From Gammaproteobacteria bacterium (GTDB lineage: Bacteria > Pseudomonadota > Gammaproteobacteria > Granulosicoccales > Granulosicoccaceae): a stretch of 14,973 nt of DNA. The notes under the pieces are model-generated. The model saw nothing but the letters and a program-made list of their open reading frames with translations, did not search any database and had not been told where the DNA came from. The stretch is taken from NCBI GenBank assembly GCA_019634245.1, contig JAHQVR010000295.1, positions 1 to 14,973 of the forward strand, in the 5' to 3' direction. This document shows, in pieces, positions 1 to 8,552 of this stretch (within the stretch, counting starts at the first letter, position 1; the number at the start of each line of letters is the position of its first letter). Position numbers and translations under genes: made by a program.

Positions 1-1
1 T

Positions 2-3000
2 GAGTACAACTCCATGCATATGGAACCTTGGGATGGCCCAGCCGGGGTGGTTTTATCTGATGGTCGTTATGCCAGCTGCGTCCTCGATCGTAACGGATTG
101 AGGCCCGCGCGCTATGTCATCAGCAAAGATCGACACATTACTCTGGCATCGGAAGTGGGCGTGTACGACTACGAAGCCAGCGAAATTATCAAAAAAGGCC
201 GATTACGCCCAGGGGAGATGCTGGCGGTGGACACGCAATCTGGCCGACTTATGTTGAGCCAAGACATCAGCGATGTTCTTAAACAGCGCCAACCGTACGC
301 AAAGTGGCTGCAGAAAAACTCTCGCCACCTGCGCTCCCGCTTAAGAGACAGACCCCAAACCACGCCACCACTGACTGATACTGAGCTGAGTACGCATGAA
401 AAATTCTTCAACGTAACTTTTGAGGAGCGCGATCAAGTAATCCGCGTCTTGGCTGAAGGAGCTCAAGAAGCGATTGGTTCAATGGGTGACGATACGCCAT
501 TTCCAGTCATGTCAGAACACGTGCGAAGCCTGTACGACAATTTTCGTCAGCAGTTTGCGCAAGTAACCAACCCTCCCATCGATCCACTTCGTGAAACGAT
601 TGTGATGAGTTTAGAGACTTGCCTAGGGCGCGAGAAAAACTTGTTTCGCGAAACCCAGCACCACGCCAACCGATTGCTGGTGCGTTCTCCAGTATTGTCC
701 AGAGAGAAGTATGAAACGCTGCTCGCTATGGACGATGAGCCAGGGTATTCGAATGCGCGCATTAGCCTGCATTACGATGCCACCAAACAGACATTGAAAG
801 AAGCCATTGAGAGCATTACCCAACAGGTGGTTGACGCTGTTCAAAAAGATCAGCGCTCTATCATTGTTCTGTCCGATCGAGACATCGCAGACAATAAATT
901 ACCAGTCCATGCGTTGCTTGCGGTCGGTGCAGCTCACTTTAAATTAATCGAACAGGGGTGTCGCTGCGATGCCAATCTGGTTGTTGAAAGCGGCACCACT
1001 CGTGACCCGCACCACATTGCAGTACTCGTCGGCTACGGCGCTACCTGCGTGTACCCATATTTAGCCTACGAGTCGATTCAGGGAATGGTTAGAAACGGTG
1101 AAATAGCCCAGAACGATGTCCCTCAACTCGAACAAAATTATCGCAAGGGCATCAACAAGGGCCTGATGAAAATTCTGTCCAAAATGGGCATTTCGACCAT
1201 TTCAAGCTATCGCGGCGCACAGCTGTTTGAAATTGTTGGCTTACACAACGAAGTAGTAGACACCTGCTTCCGTGGCACCACCAGCCGTATCCAAGGTATG
1301 ACATTCGAAGATCTGCAAGAGGATTCCATGCTGCTAAGCGCCGCAGCGTTTGATCCTAAACAAGAAATAGATCAAGGCGGGTTACTAAAGTTTATTCACG
1401 GGGGTGAGTATCACGCCTACAACCCAGACGTTGTGCAAGAACTGCAAACCGCGGTCACCAGCGGCGAATACAGCGACTATGAAACCTATCGTAACTCTGT
1501 CGATGGCCGACGCCCGGCTATGCTTCGGGATTTACTCTCTATTAAATCCAATCGTGATCCCATACCGCTGGATCAGGTAGAACCGATTGAGGCCATTATT
1601 CCACGGTTCGATTCGGCCGGCATGTCCTTAGGAGCGCTATCGCCCGAGGCCCACGAAACGCTGGCTGAAGCTATGAATCGACTCGGCGGTCGTTCAAACT
1701 CGGGCGAAGGTGGTGAAGACTTAGAGCGCTACGGCACCGTTCGCATGTCCAAAATCAAACAGGTCGCCTCCGGCCGCTTTGGCGTCACACCGCACTATTT
1801 GGTGAATGCTGAAGTATTGCAAATCAAAATAGCGCAAGGTGCGAAACCTGGTGAAGGCGGTCAACTGCCCGGTCATAAAGTTAATGAAACTATTGCACGG
1901 TTACGGCACAGTTCACCGGGAGTCGCTCTGATCTCCCCTCCTCCTCATCACGACATCTATTCAATAGAAGATCTAGCGCAGCTGATTTTTGATTTAAAAC
2001 AGGTCAACCCAAAGGCACTGATATCGGTGAAGTTGGTTGCAGAGGCTGGAGTGGGCACCGTCGCCGCTGGCGTTGCTAAGGCCTATGCCGATCTGATAAC
2101 CATATCCGGGTACGATGGTGGAACCGGTGCATCTCCTCTCACTAGCGTTAAATACGCAGGCTCCCCTTGGGAACTCGGAATGTCAGAGACCCATCAGGTA
2201 CTTCGAGCTAATGGCTTGAGAAGTAAGGTACGCGTGCAGACCGATGGTGGCTTAAAAACCGGGTTGGATGTGATTAAGGCTGCACTACTGGGCGCTGAGA
2301 GTTTTGGCTTTGGTACAGGCCCCATGATTGCTATGGGCTGTAAGTACTTGCGAATTTGCCATTTAAACAACTGTGCCACAGGCGTCGCGACCCAACACAA
2401 AGTGCTACGTATGCGCCATTTCAACGGCAATGTGGAAAAGGTGATGAACTACATTCGCTTTGTGGCTGAAGATGTTCGTCAGCACATGGCGGCTATGGGT
2501 GTTCGATCGTTGAGTGACATTATCGGACATACTGAATACCTGGAACCGGTGCCTGGTAATACGCCAAGACAAAATAGACTCGATCTGTCGCCTCTTTTAG
2601 CTGATGGCGGTGTTCCAGAAGATGCCCCCCGATTTTGTAAAGTGGAGAGAAACGTACCTCACGATAAGGGATTATTGGCAGAAAAAATGGTCGCGGATTG
2701 CCAACGTGCGATCAACAGTAAATCTGGTGGAGAATTTCACTACAGCATCAGCAACGTTAACCGATCGATTGGTGCGCGACTCTCTGGAGAAATCGCGCTA
2801 CAGCATGGTGATTCGGGAATGAGTGAGGCACCTTTAGATCTTCGCTTCACTGGCACCGCTGGCCAATCCTTTGGGGTTTGGAATGCGGGTGGATTGAACT
2901 TGTACCTAGATGGCGATGCTAACGACTATGTCGGCAAAGGTATGGCTGGTGGAAAAATTGTTATTCGACCTCCCAGCGATGCTCGATATAGAGGACGTGA

Positions 3001-3481
3001 ATCAGCCATCGTCGGCAACACCTGTCTGTATGGTGCAACAGGCGGTAATTTTTATGCTGCAGGATTGGCTGGAGAACGCTTCGCCGTCAGAAATAGCGGC
3101 GCGATTGCTGTTGTGGAAGGTGTTGGTGACCACGGGTGCGAATATATGACGGGTGGTTGCGTCGTATCGCTTGGGAAAACAGGAGTTAACTTTGGTGCTG
3201 GCATGACCGGCGGGCTAGCGTTTGTATTTGATCAGCACAATGTGTTTGTCGACCGATACAACCATGAGCTCATCGACATTCATCGACTACACTCAGAATC
3301 GATGGAAAGATACAGAAACTATCTTCAAAGCCTGATTGAAGAGCATGTTGCGGAGACGGATAGCTCATTAGGTCATCAAATGATTGACGATTACTATAGC
3401 CTCGCTTCTCGCTTTTGGTTGGTAAAACCCAAGGCGTCTGAATTATCCGAACTATTGGCAACCTTGGAACGCGCGGCCTAA
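2..3481 (+). CDS. gltB: Glutamate synthase (NADPH) large subunit, 5'-truncated by window edge
   Basis: This is the alpha subunit of glutamate synthase, which transfers the glutamine amide nitrogen to 2-oxoglutarate to make two glutamates in the cytoplasm. The frame is open from base 2, and the four codons before the ATG at 14 read EYNS, continuous with the conserved MEPWDGPAG stretch, so the ATG at 14 is internal. Roughly 325 N-terminal residues, including the catalytic Cys of the glutaminase domain, lie outside the window. Numbering from the codon at 14, visible parts are the end of the class II amidotransferase domain (to about 110), the central domain (about 165-450), the FMN/synthase domain (about 540-905, with [11 protein letters not shown] near 697) and the C-terminal GXGXG beta-helix (about 930-1110). 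C776, C782 and C787 (C-x5-C-x4-C) match the 3Fe-4S ligands of the family. No gltD follows; dnaG starts 36 bases downstream. The identification is secure. Confidence 0.97.
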   Translation, partial: EYNSMHMEPWDGPAGVVLSDGRYASCVLDRNGLRPARYVISKDRHITLASEVGVYDYEASEIIKKGRLRPGEMLAVDTQSGRLMLSQDISDVLKQRQPYAKWLQKNSRHLRSRLRDRPQTTPPLTDTELSTHEKFFNVTFEERDQVIRVLAEGAQEAIGSMGDDTPFPVMSEHVRSLYDNFRQQFAQVTNPPIDPLRETIVMSLETCLGREKNLFRETQHHANRLLVRSPVLSREKYETLLAMDDEPGYSNARISLHYDATKQTLKEAIESITQQVVDAVQKDQRSIIVLSDRDIADNKLPVHALLAVGAAHFKLIEQGCRCDANLVVESGTTRDPHHIAVLVGYGATCVYPYLAYESIQGMVRNGEIAQNDVPQLEQNYRKGINKGLMKILSKMGISTISSYRGAQLFEIVGLHNEVVDTCFRGTTSRIQGMTFEDLQEDSMLLSAAAFDPKQEIDQGGLLKFIHGGEYHAYNPDVVQELQTAVTSGEYSDYETYRNSVDGRRPAMLRDLLSIKSNRDPIPLDQVEPIEAIIPRFDSAGMSLGALSPEAHETLAEAMNRLGGRSNSGEGGEDLERYGTVRMSKIKQVASGRFGVTPHYLVNAEVLQIKIAQGAKPGEGGQLPGHKVNETIARLRHSSPGVALISPPPHHDIYSIEDLAQLIFDLKQVNPKALISVKLVAEAGVGTVAAGVAKAYADLITISGYDGGTGASPLTSVKYAGSPWELGMSETHQVLRANGLRSKVRVQTDGGLKTGLDVIKAALLGAESFGFGTGPMIAMGCKYLRICHLNNCATGVATQHKVLRMRHFNGNVEKVMNYIRFVAEDVRQHMAAMGVRSLSDIIGHTEYLEPVPGNTPRQNRLDLSPLLADGGVPEDAPRFCKVERNVPHDKGLLAEKMVADCQRAINSKSGGEFHYSISNVNRSIGARLSGEIALQHGDSGMSEAPLDLRFTGTAGQSFGVWNAGGLNLYLDGDANDYVGKGMAGGKIVIRPPSDARYRGRESAIVGNTCLYGATGGNFYAAGLAGERFAVRNSGAIAVVEGVGDHGCEYMTGGCVVSLGKTGVNFGAGMTGGLAFVFDQHNVFVDRYNHELIDIHRLHSESMERYRNYLQSLIEEHVAETDSSLGHQMIDDYYSLASRFWLVKPKASELSELLATLERAA

Positions 3482-3517
3482 TCGGGTCTAACTGCCCAAG
3501 CGCTGCAAACAACACAC

Positions 3518-5209
3518 ATGGCCGGCAAAATACCTCAGCATTTTATTGATGAGGTATTAGGCCGGGTTGATATCGTGGATGTTATCAACCATCGCGTCAC
3601 ACTAAAAAAGCGCGGCAACAATTACGTCGCGTGTTGTCCGTTTCACAACGAAAAAACGCCCTCCTTTTCTGTAAGCCAACCCAAACAGTTTTACCATTGC
3701 TTTGGGTGTGGCGAATCAGGCAATGCCATTGGATTCCTAATGAATTTCGACAATATGCATTTTGTCGATGCCATCGAAACTCTGGCAGAGTCTGTGGGTT
3801 TGGAAGTTCCCAAAACGGTTGAAAGTGCAGGCCCTCAGTACGATAGCAAACCGTTATATCAACTAATGGAGGCTGTCGCAGAATATTATCAACAGTTACT
3901 CAAAGAAACCCCTCTGGCGATTGAGTATTTAAAAGCACGTGGATTAAGTGGAGAAACTGCCAAACGTTTTGGAATTGGGTTTGCACCAGATGGCTGGGAT
4001 GGATTGCAACAAGCTTTTCCGGGTAGAGACAGCGAATTGTTGAAAACGGGCATGCTCACCAAGGGCGATGCCGGTCGTGTTTACCAGCGCTTTCGTAATC
4101 GCATTATGTTTCCAATTCGAGATCGTCGAGGTCGCGTCATCGCGTTTGGTGGCAGAGTCATACAAGATGAAGAGCCCAAATATTTAAATTCCCCTGAGAC
4201 ACCCCTGTTCCACAAAGGTAGTGAGCTTTACGGCATGCATGAGTCTCGCAAGGCTGCGATGGATGCGTCCTCTGCCATTGTGGTGGAAGGCTATATGGAT
4301 GTCGTCGCCCTGGCCCAATATGGCATTGAAAACGCGTTTGCAACCCTCGGCACCGCGGCCAACCAACAACACAGCGACATGCTCTTTCGTGTAGTTCCCA
4401 ATATTGTCTTTTGCTTCGATGGTGATCGTGCTGGACGGGCTGCTGCGTGGCGAGCCTTAACGGCAACATTACCCTGCTTGCAAGATGGACGCGAGGCTCA
4501 TTTTCTATTTTTACCCGAAGGTGCAGACCCAGATTCAGTAGTAAGTTCAGAAGGCGCTGCTGGTTTTCAAGATGTACTCTCCACGCGGGTCTCCATTGTA
4601 GATTATCTCTATGAGCATCTCGCAGAAGAACTCGATATGAGTTCTGTTGGCGGCAAAGCTCAACTGGCTGAAAAAGCCAAACCACTCCTTGAACAAATTC
4701 CGCGCGGTGTCTACAAACAATTGGCAACGCAACGCCTGGAGTCACTCATCGGGTTATCTCTAGGCAGCAAACAAGTGGGGGCAGTGTCTTCCCAACGATC
4801 TGCAAACGTGACCAATCAAGCTGGACTAACAGCAATGAGCCGAGCTGTACTACTGCTGTTGCAGCACCCTGGTGTGGTTAGTAGCCTAAGCCCTGAAGAC
4901 TTTGACTTTGAAACTGATCTGCGCGGTGCTGATGTCTTATATAAATTAATTGGGTATTGCGATGGTGATGATCAAATAACGACAGCGCGGTTGCTGGAAC
5001 GATTTCGGGAGACATCCAGACACGACTACCTTGTCAAATTGGCCACAAAATCGTATTGGCCAGACAACCGGGAGTTGGATTTCGAAACCGCAAAGACCGA
5101 ATTTGCGCACACCATAGCCAGCTTACGGGACCGGGCTAAAAAAACTGCTGCAGAGTCGGTAGATCAAAGTCAGAGAACCGGACTGCTGGGTGTGCGCCGC
5201 TCCACTTAA
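3518..5209 (+). CDS. dnaG: DNA primase DnaG
   Basis: DnaG synthesises RNA primers for Okazaki fragments at the replication fork, working with the DnaB helicase. The 563-residue protein (E. coli DnaG has 581) begins MAGKIPQHFIDEVL, which aligns with the E. coli N terminus and fixes the start even though no Shine-Dalgarno sequence precedes it. The N-terminal zinc-binding domain has C40, H43, C61 and C64, in the same positions as in E. coli. The catalytic core has a TOPRIM fold with E257 in VEGYMD and the acidic pair D301/D303 in FDGD. The C-terminal part (about 430-563) is helical and divergent, as expected for the DnaB-binding domain. It lies between gltB and rsmE rather than between rpsU and rpoD. 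All catalytic residues are intact, so it is probably the functional primase. Confidence 0.97.
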   Translation: MAGKIPQHFIDEVLGRVDIVDVINHRVTLKKRGNNYVACCPFHNEKTPSFSVSQPKQFYHCFGCGESGNAIGFLMNFDNMHFVDAIETLAESVGLEVPKTVESAGPQYDSKPLYQLMEAVAEYYQQLLKETPLAIEYLKARGLSGETAKRFGIGFAPDGWDGLQQAFPGRDSELLKTGMLTKGDAGRVYQRFRNRIMFPIRDRRGRVIAFGGRVIQDEEPKYLNSPETPLFHKGSELYGMHESRKAAMDASSAIVVEGYMDVVALAQYGIENAFATLGTAANQQHSDMLFRVVPNIVFCFDGDRAGRAAAWRALTATLPCLQDGREAHFLFLPEGADPDSVVSSEGAAGFQDVLSTRVSIVDYLYEHLAEELDMSSVGGKAQLAEKAKPLLEQIPRGVYKQLATQRLESLIGLSLGSKQVGAVSSQRSANVTNQAGLTAMSRAVLLLLQHPGVVSSLSPEDFDFETDLRGADVLYKLIGYCDGDDQITTARLLERFRETSRHDYLVKLATKSYWPDNRELDFETAKTEFAHTIASLRDRAKKTAAESVDQSQRTGLLGVRRST

Positions 5210-5217
5210 CACTCTAA

Positions 5218-5976
5218 ATGCCGAGCTCTTCTAGAAAAATTCGCTCTTACTCACAACTCCCTCTGAACGTTGGGGACACTGTTGAATTGCCTAAACGTTC
5301 CAGCCATCACTTAGTAAAAGTGTTGCGGCTCGATTCAAACGATGCAATAGAGCTATTCAATGGCGATGGCTTTAATTATCAGGCGACCCTGAAACTCGTC
5401 GGGAAATCAGCCCATGCTGAAATTCTGAGTAAATCTAAAAATATTGCTGAAGCGTCGATTGCTCTGAACGTTGTACAAGGTATTTCGCGTGGGGATAAAA
5501 TGGACACAACGATACAAAAATGTGTGGAACTAGGCGTATGTTCCATCATCCCGGTATACACGGCTCACTCAATAAAGCCCCTAGCCGTTGATAGAGCAAA
5601 CCGTAAACATGAACACTGGCAGCAGATAGCCGTATCGGCAGCTGAACAGTGTGGTCGCAGTGTAGTACCGAAGGTACATGCCCCGATTGAATTGAATCAC
5701 TACCTGTCCAGTGCAAATCACTCACCTGAGGAACCTACCCATCTAAAACTGGTGCTTGACCCAATGGGTACCTCCGCCCTTGATCGTCATGCCGAGGTAG
5801 CTAAGGCCACTGTATTGGTTGGGCCAGAGACCGGGTTTAGTGACCAGGAATTAACTGCAGCCTTATCGAAGGGGTTCAGCACTATCGTTCTGGGTCCACG
5901 TATTCTCAGAACTGAGACAGCGGCTCCAGCTGCACTTGCAGCGATGCAATCTTTGTTTGGAGATTTTCTCCAGTAA
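5218..5976 (+). CDS. rsmE: 16S rRNA (uracil(1498)-N(3))-methyltransferase RsmE
   Basis: RsmE methylates N3 of U1498 in 16S rRNA of the 30S subunit, using S-adenosylmethionine. The 252-residue protein (about 243 in E. coli) has an N-terminal PUA-like RNA-binding region with HHLVKVLRL (about 30-38) and a C-terminal SPOUT domain. The knot signatures are clear: VGPETGF around residues 201-207 and LGPRILRTET at 225-234. The central QGISRGDKMDTTIQKCVELGV segment and the AAEQCGR stretch are also typical. It starts 8 bases after the dnaG stop and has no evident Shine-Dalgarno sequence, so translational coupling to dnaG is plausible (inference). I kept the ATG at 5218 because the family N terminus begins within about 10 residues of it. 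No terminator is visible after the stop. Confidence 0.95.
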   Translation: MPSSSRKIRSYSQLPLNVGDTVELPKRSSHHLVKVLRLDSNDAIELFNGDGFNYQATLKLVGKSAHAEILSKSKNIAEASIALNVVQGISRGDKMDTTIQKCVELGVCSIIPVYTAHSIKPLAVDRANRKHEHWQQIAVSAAEQCGRSVVPKVHAPIELNHYLSSANHSPEEPTHLKLVLDPMGTSALDRHAEVAKATVLVGPETGFSDQELTAALSKGFSTIVLGPRILRTETAAPAALAAMQSLFGDFLQ

Positions 5977-6039
5977 TTTTCTGTCTTTGCTGCCTGACTA
6001 CCACTAAACTCTCAGTTCGGCATGCGTATCGAAGGGCAA

Positions 6040-6510
6040 ATGGATACTCAGAGCAAAGCATTATGGGCGCTTTTTCTACTCACCATCACGTTGATGGCTT
6101 GCGCCACTCTGCCTGGGGGGAAACCTCAAGCACCCACAGTGACGGTTGAACGAGTCCGCCCACTGAACCTGAGTTTGACAGGCCAAAAGCTGGAATTCAG
6201 TCTGCGCGTAGAAAATCCAAACGCTTTTGATCTACCACTGGAGGGTTTAAATTTTGTCGCCAAGCTCGGTGGTGAAAAAATCGCAGACGGTATTAGCAAT
6301 GAACTGGTCATCGTACCAGCCAAAGCTGACGCTATCGTTCATGTTGAGGTAACTGCCGGTATCAGCAAAATGATTAATCGTATTCGCTCCATGCTTGAAG
6401 GCGACGAAGTTGACTTGGACTATGATGTTACAGGGACGGTCAAGTTGGCGAGTTGGCCAACAGCAATTCCTTTTAACGTGGATGGTGAGCTGGAAAACCC
6501 CACTCAATGA
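6040..6510 (+). CDS. LEA2/WHy-domain lipoprotein
   Basis: A small exported lipoprotein of about 156 residues. From the chosen ATG, a short N terminus with K6 leads into a hydrophobic segment and the lipobox LMAC, giving a lipidated Cys at residue 21. The rest (about 30-150) is a beta-rich domain with LSLTGQKLEFSLRVENPNAFDLPLEGLNF. This resembles bacterial LEA type 2 (WHy, water-stress/hypersensitive response) proteins, where NPN in the second strand is typical. The precise role of such proteins in Gammaproteobacteria is not established; periplasmic or envelope protection is a guess. I prefer the ATG at 6040 because it has GAAGGG just upstream (3 bases away, rather close) and gives a standard-length signal; an in-frame ATG at 6022 would add six residues. 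It follows rsmE by about 63 bases and may share its transcript. Confidence 0.8.
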   Translation: MDTQSKALWALFLLTITLMACATLPGGKPQAPTVTVERVRPLNLSLTGQKLEFSLRVENPNAFDLPLEGLNFVAKLGGEKIADGISNELVIVPAKADAIVHVEVTAGISKMINRIRSMLEGDEVDLDYDVTGTVKLASWPTAIPFNVDGELENPTQ

Positions 6511-6567
6511 GTTATCCGACACTGAACAGTTAGATTTCGGCAGTCAACCCAGGCAATAGCGTCTTTC

Positions 6568-6585
6568 AACTGCTAAAGGGCAGTT
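6568..6585. terminator. Weak hairpin between convergent genes
   Basis: AACTGC (6568-6573) and GCAGTT (6580-6585) form a perfect 6 bp stem with a TAAAGG loop. It lies midway in the 87-base gap between the lipoprotein gene and the convergent peroxiredoxin gene. The position suits a bidirectional terminator, but there is no good T-run on either side, so the assignment is tentative. Confidence 0.3.
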
Positions 6586-6597
6586 TCGTTGCACCTG

Positions 6598-7080
6598 TTA
6601 AATAACCGTCAATACCTTTTCTGCTGAGGAAAACTGCAACTCTTTAGGTATGGATTCTTTGGCGACATATTCCACAACACCATTGCTAACAACCATCGCG
6701 AATCGCTCGCTGCGAATACCAAATCCTCTATCTCTCATATCCCTTTGTAACCCAAGAGCTGTTACGAAATCAGCGTTGCCATCAGCCAACATCTCTATTT
6801 GATCTGCATTCTGACTCTGCGCCCAGGCCGACAACACAAAGATATCGTTCACAGACAAGCAAGCTACGGTATCTATGCCCTTAGCTTTAAGCTCATCCAC
6901 ATGAACAACATATCCGGGTAGGTGTGCCGCGGTGCAAGTAGGCGTGAAAGCGCCAGGAACACCAAAAAGCACGACTTTTTTATTATCGAATAGTTCGCTG
7001 GTACTGATTACTTTTGGCTCTTTTGATGCCATCACGGTCACAGATCCAGCTGGAATTGTATCGCCCACTTTAATCATCAT
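6598..7080 (-). CDS. Peroxiredoxin, Prx5/type II (redoxin family)
   Basis: A cytoplasmic thiol peroxidase that reduces hydrogen peroxide and alkyl hydroperoxides; relatives of this type usually take electrons from glutathione/glutaredoxin or thioredoxin. The 160-residue protein has the Prx5 signature PGAFTPTCTAAHLPGY, with peroxidatic C49 and T46 in the PxxxTxxC motif. C74 in the ACLSVND segment matches the second conserved Cys of type II peroxiredoxins, and R126 in RSERFAMVV matches the active-site Arg. W86 lies in the usual SAWA helix. No glutaredoxin domain is fused to it. Two consecutive ATG codons (7080 and 7077) could start it; a TTAGG sequence upstream suits either. It follows the CinA-like gene by 28 bases in the same direction, suggesting an operon. 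Confidence 0.93.
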   Translation of the reverse strand: MMIKVGDTIPAGSVTVMASKEPKVISTSELFDNKKVVLFGVPGAFTPTCTAAHLPGYVVHVDELKAKGIDTVACLSVNDIFVLSAWAQSQNADQIEMLADGNADFVTALGLQRDMRDRGFGIRSERFAMVVSNGVVEYVAKESIPKELQFSSAEKVLTVI

Positions 7081-7108
7081 CTAAACCTAAATTGTTAAAG
7101 AAATACCG

Positions 7109-7855
7109 TCAAACAGTTGATCCGCCAAGCGATGTCACCAACTCTTTTAAACGCTCTTCCAGTATTCGAAGCCTTTGAGGTTCGGTACCCCGTGCCACCA
7201 AAGACACCTTATGCTTTTCAGTGACGGCACCAGGATAACTGCCGATGTCAATGTCAGGAAATTCCGCTTGCAATGACCTTAAACCAGCGGCAATAGTACC
7301 TTCTCCGAGATCGCACGCCACCGATACACTGTTAATTTCTGGTCCACGAGCCAGAGTCGGAAGAATCGAATCAAACATTTGTTGCATGATTTTTGGCACA
7401 CCGGCCATGACGAATACGTTGTCTATACGAAATCCAGGAGCTGCCGACACCGGATTATCTATCAAGGTAGCACCTGTTGGGATTCGTGCCATGCGCATAC
7501 GGTCCTCATTGGGTTCAATACCTCGCGCCTGAAAATAGCTCAACAGCAATGCTTCGGCCTCAGCATGTATGGGTAGTTCAACACCAAAGGCCTCGGCCAC
7601 ACAATCAGCGGTGATATCGTCATGCGTGGGACCAATGCCACCTGTTGTGAAGAGATACGTATTCTGACTACGCAGGTAATTAAGGGTGCTAATTATTACG
7701 TCGGGTATATCTGGGATGATATGAGCACCTGAAATTTTTATGCCTCGGGTTGACAGGCGATCCCCGATATATTGAAGGTTCGCATCTCGGGTTCGACCGC
7801 TCAGAAGTTCGTTGCCGATTAACAACACACTCGCAGTGGGTGCCGGTTCAGTCAT
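7109..7855 (-). CDS. CinA N-terminal (COG1058) MoaB/Mog-fold protein
   Basis: A stand-alone protein of the CinA N-terminal family, with a molybdopterin-binding-like (MoaB/Mog) fold. In characterised CinA proteins this domain carries ADP-ribose pyrophosphatase activity, part of pyridine nucleotide salvage; that activity here is inferred from the family. The 248-residue protein has GNELLSGRTRDAN at 14-26 and the nucleotide-site motif GGIGPTHDDIT at 72-82. The conserved NPVSAAPGF and MAGVPKIMQQM segments follow. It ends without the C-terminal nicotinamide-mononucleotide deamidase (PncC, COG1546) domain of full-length CinA, so it resembles the short form found in many proteobacteria. The ATG at 7855 has only a weak GAG upstream. 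It is probably co-transcribed with the peroxiredoxin gene 28 bases downstream. The older label 'competence/damage-inducible protein' says little about function. Confidence 0.9.
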   Translation of the reverse strand: MTEPAPTASVLLIGNELLSGRTRDANLQYIGDRLSTRGIKISGAHIIPDIPDVIISTLNYLRSQNTYLFTTGGIGPTHDDITADCVAEAFGVELPIHAEAEALLLSYFQARGIEPNEDRMRMARIPTGATLIDNPVSAAPGFRIDNVFVMAGVPKIMQQMFDSILPTLARGPEINSVSVACDLGEGTIAAGLRSLQAEFPDIDIGSYPGAVTEKHKVSLVARGTEPQRLRILEERLKELVTSLGGSTV

Positions 7856-7935
7856 TTTGCTCAGCTCAAAGAGTGGGTGGAAGCCTCAAACGCTACCCGA
7901 GCCAAGCATACCTACTACTGCCTGGAAAATGCCCT

Positions 7936-7962
7936 CTGCGCTGGGATCATGATCGTGCGCAG
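7936..7962 (-). terminator. Nested palindrome over the lipoprotein stop codon, possible terminator
   Basis: CTGCGC (7936-7941) pairs with GCGCAG (7957-7962), and between them lies the perfect 10 bp palindrome GATCATGATC (7945-7954), which spans the TGA stop of the minus-strand lipoprotein gene. In that gene's transcript it would fold as a GC stem followed by an AGGGCATTTTCC tail. The T-run is short and a few bases away, so Rho-independent termination is only possible, not clear. It may instead only attenuate read-through into the CinA-like gene. Confidence 0.3.
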
Positions 7963-8552
7963 TCGAACGGATAATCGCGTTCAGCCAACCCCTCATTCAA
8001 CCACAAAAACCGACCGATGATCGAGCGAAAGTGAAATCCTGGCTCCCCCAGACTACCGTCGAAATCAGCCAAGGCTATCTGTACGACCGATCCCACAGCA
8101 GATCTCGTGGATGTGGCTATGACCGAGCCATCAAGGTATCTCAACACATCATCTTCCGCACTCAGCACCTGTAAGCTCTCGCCGGAAATGACCACCAACG
8201 GAGCAGCCGCTGTAATGGACAGACAGCTCTGCATGTTCTGCCACTGCTGCTCGACATAGTGAAAATCAACATCGCTGATCACTACTGACCCTGCCAAACC
8301 GATGGTCAAACCCGAATCGGCCATCGTCTGCTGAAACGCTAAGCTGGGCAGCCCATTTAGTAGTTGCGCATCATTCTGCAGCGTGTCGACGGAATCGAAA
8401 TCAACTACCGTTGGCTGGGCTGAGGATGGATCGTCCGAATAGGATGAAGGATCAAATGGGGCGGTCGATGAACCACAACCCATCAGAGCTAAGCTGCACA
8501 AAGCCCAAACCACACCAGAACAGGTTAAATTTGACGTCGCTTTTAGTGCCAT
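7947..8552 (-). CDS. Hypothetical lipoprotein with C-terminal WLNEGLAER motif
   Basis: I do not recognise this family. The 201-residue product has K4, a hydrophobic segment VVWALCSLALMG and the lipobox LMGC with Cys at 26, so it is a predicted lipoprotein. A Ser/Asp/Pro-rich linker follows (about 28-50), then a compact, mostly beta-like domain containing a further Cys (QSCLSI). The C terminus reads FLWLNEGLAERDYPFDCARS. WLNEGLAE resembles the segment that provides the third zinc ligand in gluzincin metallopeptidases, but no HExxH lies upstream, so peptidase activity is not supported. The two late Cys residues could form a disulfide in the periplasm. The start at 8552 is preceded by AAAAGCGGA, an acceptable ribosome site. 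The gene lies downstream of the repeat element and 91 bases before the CinA-like gene. Amino-acid composition and lipobox support a real gene; function is unknown. Confidence 0.75.
   Translation of the reverse strand: MALKATSNLTCSGVVWALCSLALMGCGSSTAPFDPSSYSDDPSSAQPTVVDFDSVDTLQNDAQLLNGLPSLAFQQTMADSGLTIGLAGSVVISDVDFHYVEQQWQNMQSCLSITAAAPLVVISGESLQVLSAEDDVLRYLDGSVIATSTRSAVGSVVQIALADFDGSLGEPGFHFRSIIGRFLWLNEGLAERDYPFDCARS

Noticed and set aside
14..16. ATG at 14 as the start of gltB
   Set aside because: The upstream codons 2-13 are in frame, and the protein begins in the middle of the glutaminase domain, so the gene is cut by the window edge rather than short.
4158..4745. 195-codon open frame on the minus strand inside dnaG
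   Set aside because: It lies wholly within the conserved primase core, and its translation is rich in Arg, His and Gln with no recognisable domain. It is an antisense shadow.
7856..7946. A small gene or frameshifted tail between the lipoprotein and CinA-like genes
   Set aside because: Minus-strand frames there give only very short peptides, and both flanking genes have plausible complete ends.
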